From contig DNQL01000153.1 of assembly GCA_003500765.1 (NCBI GenBank), positions 1 to 6,812 of the forward strand: 6,812 bases of DNA. Direction: 5' to 3'. Each line of letters begins with the position of its first letter. Within the stretch, counting starts at the first letter, position 1. Source of the DNA: Elusimicrobiota bacterium (GTDB taxonomy: Bacteria > Elusimicrobiota > Elusimicrobia > Elusimicrobiales > UBA9959). Positions 5,431-6,812 of the stretch are shown piece by piece. Under the pieces are notes generated by a model that worked only from the letters and a program-made list of their open reading frames with translations, ran no database searches and was not told where the DNA came from. The position numbers and the translations under genes are program-made.

Positions 5431-6812
5431 ATGAAAAAACCTTTCGGCAGGAAGAACAAGCTGCGGGTAGTCCTGGTTCCGCCGCTGCAGGACCACCGCC
5501 TGCTGCCGCTCGGCGCCGGCCTCCTTAAGGCCAGCGCCCTGGCCGATCCTTTCATCCGCGAAAGAACGGAGATCACGATAATCGAGCCCGTCGGCACGCC
5601 GGAGGAGGTCGTCTCCAGGGTCTGCCGCCTCCGCCCCCACCTGGCCGGATTCACGCTTTACGGCGACATCTCCCTGACCAAAAAAGCGGCGGCCGGCGTA
5701 AGGCGGGGCTGCGGGGCCATGATAGTATTCGGCGGCCCGGCCGTCGGCGACGGAACGCCCATGGAACTTTTTTCCGGCGGCGGGGCGGACTACGCCGTGG
5801 CCGGAGAGGCGGAGCGGTCCTTCCCGGCCCTGCTGCGCGCCGTTCTGGGCCGCGGCGGGATCGATTCGGTAAAAGGGCTCTCCCGGCTGGAGAACGGCGA
5901 GGTGACGCGCAATCCCCCGGAACCCGAGCCCGCCGACCTCGGGGCCCTGCCTTCGCCCCATCTGGGCGGGGTATTCAAGTGGCCCGGCTACCTCCGCATG
6001 GTGCTGGAAATGTCCCGGGGCTGCCGCGAAGGATGTCTCTACTGCTGCATCTCCCGCAAGACCCGCAGCTTCGACCTGCCCAGGGTCAGGGCCGAACTTA
6101 AAAAGATAATGGACGACTACCCGGAGGCCAGGACCATCTTCCTGGCCGACCCCGACGTCTGCCAGGGCCCGCGCATGGCCGAACTGCTGCGCATGCTGGC
6201 CGGCGCCGCGGCCCGCAGGGAAATGACGGTGGAGATACAGGTGGCGCCGCGCCGGCTGGACCGCCGCTCGATACCGCTGTTCAACGACAAATCCTTCAAC
6301 CTGGGAGTCGGGGTACAGAGCGTGTCCCCCGAGACCTGCCGGCTGGTGAACCGCCGCCTGGACATGGCCGACCTGGAGGAGAAATTAAAACTGCTCGCCG
6401 CCGAGGCCCCCAGGGCCAAGATAACGCTCAGCTTCATAACCGGGCTCCCGGGCGACACTTTCGAAAAGGTCCTGCGCAGTTTCGACTGGGCGCTGTCGGT
6501 GAACGCCGGGGCCTATTTCCACCGTCTCAGCGTCTATCCGGGCACACCGCTCAGCAGGGCCGCGGAGCGCCTGGGGATAAAATACAAGCCCCGCTACCCT
6601 TATCACGCAGTTTCGACGCCGGCGATGGACGGAAGGAACCTCTCCCGCGCGCTCGCGGAGGCGGCGGGGCTGTCGCTGCCGGCGAACCTGGTCTTCTCCG
6701 ATAAATACCTCGGCTTCCTTTTCCGCTATATCGCGAAAGGCCGCGAAAAAGCCCCGGGAGGCCTGCCGCGCCTGGAACTGGCCAGGCGGCTGGACCGCCT
6801 GGCCCGCGGCAT
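5431..6812 (+). CDS. B12-binding-domain radical SAM protein (3' end beyond window)
   Basis: An open frame of 460 codons runs off the window edge. Residues about 11-135 look like the Rossmann-type cobalamin-binding domain found before many radical SAM cores: a VVLVPPL strand start, a PLGAG segment (26-30), FGGPAVG (100-106) and VAGEAERSFPALL (123-135). The DxHxxG cobalamin-ligating motif is not seen, as in many radical SAM B12 proteins. The radical SAM cluster motif Cx3Cx2C is Cys198, Cys202 and Cys205 in SRGCREGCLYC, just after a LEM strand. Later core features are LGVGVQSVSPET (291-302), FITGLPGDTFE (335-345) and YPGTPLSRAAERLGI (369-383). The substrate is unknown; the fold alone covers methyltransferases, ring-forming enzymes and others. 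ATG 5431 is the only ATG near the start, since an in-frame TAA lies at 5410-5412. No Shine-Dalgarno is present, only AAAAAG next to the start. It is separated from the lyase operon by a terminator, so no functional link is implied. Confidence 0.85.
   Translation, partial: MKKPFGRKNKLRVVLVPPLQDHRLLPLGAGLLKASALADPFIRERTEITIIEPVGTPEEVVSRVCRLRPHLAGFTLYGDISLTKKAAAGVRRGCGAMIVFGGPAVGDGTPMELFSGGGADYAVAGEAERSFPALLRAVLGRGGIDSVKGLSRLENGEVTRNPPEPEPADLGALPSPHLGGVFKWPGYLRMVLEMSRGCREGCLYCCISRKTRSFDLPRVRAELKKIMDDYPEARTIFLADPDVCQGPRMAELLRMLAGAAARREMTVEIQVAPRRLDRRSIPLFNDKSFNLGVGVQSVSPETCRLVNRRLDMADLEEKLKLLAAEAPRAKITLSFITGLPGDTFEKVLRSFDWALSVNAGAYFHRLSVYPGTPLSRAAERLGIKYKPRYPYHAVSTPAMDGRNLSRALAEAAGLSLPANLVFSDKYLGFLFRYIAKGREKAPGGLPRLELARRLDRLARG

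Noticed and set aside
5272..5961. - strand frame of 229 codons across the palindrome, terminator and start of the radical SAM gene
   Set aside because: It reads through a strong terminator and the palindrome and lies opposite the radical SAM gene; no motif or start signal supports it.

Overview
The window reads as a GC-rich bacterial chromosome or metagenome contig. It carries a compact three-gene operon for the citrate end of a reductive (or acetyl-CoA-generating) TCA route: an Aquifex-type aconitate hydratase (203-2137), the small ATP-grasp subunit of ATP-citrate lyase (2151-3461) and its large subunit with the phosphohistidine and citryl-CoA lyase domains (3461-5290). All three lie on the + strand, with a 13-nt gap between the first two and a 1-nt stop/start overlap (TAATG) between the last two. 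Each is preceded by a recognisable Shine-Dalgarno sequence.

Region by region: 2-61 is the Gly-rich C-terminal end of an upstream + strand gene. It is followed at 68-118 by a strong, nested intrinsic terminator, so the operon is probably a separate unit transcribed from an AT-rich leader (about 119-202). After the large lyase subunit comes a 140-nt intergenic region. It holds a perfect 39-bp palindrome (5304-5342) that looks like a REP-type or transposase-associated repeat, a second strong A/T-flanked terminator (5347-5376), and a short AT-rich promoter island with a consensus TATAAT (5405-5410). From 5431 to the window edge an open frame encodes a cobalamin-binding-domain radical SAM protein whose 3' end is outside the window.

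How the genes work together: aconitase interconverts isocitrate and citrate, and the two lyase subunits together cleave citrate with ATP and CoA to oxaloacetate and acetyl-CoA. Co-transcription couples the production and cleavage of citrate. This fits autotrophic rTCA operation, but cytosolic acetyl-CoA supply from citrate cannot be excluded, because the other diagnostic enzymes (2-oxoglutarate and pyruvate:ferredoxin oxidoreductases, fumarate reductase) are not in the window. The radical SAM gene is separated by a terminator and has its own promoter signal, so there is no reason to tie it to citrate metabolism.

Taxonomy is only a guess. The combination of high GC, heavy use of the AUA isoleucine codon, ATP-citrate lyase and a stand-alone B12-type radical SAM gene reminds me of uncultivated lineages such as Elusimicrobiota. 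No marker gene here proves it. I see no clear sign of an undescribed multi-gene system; the most distinctive non-coding element is the 39-bp palindrome.
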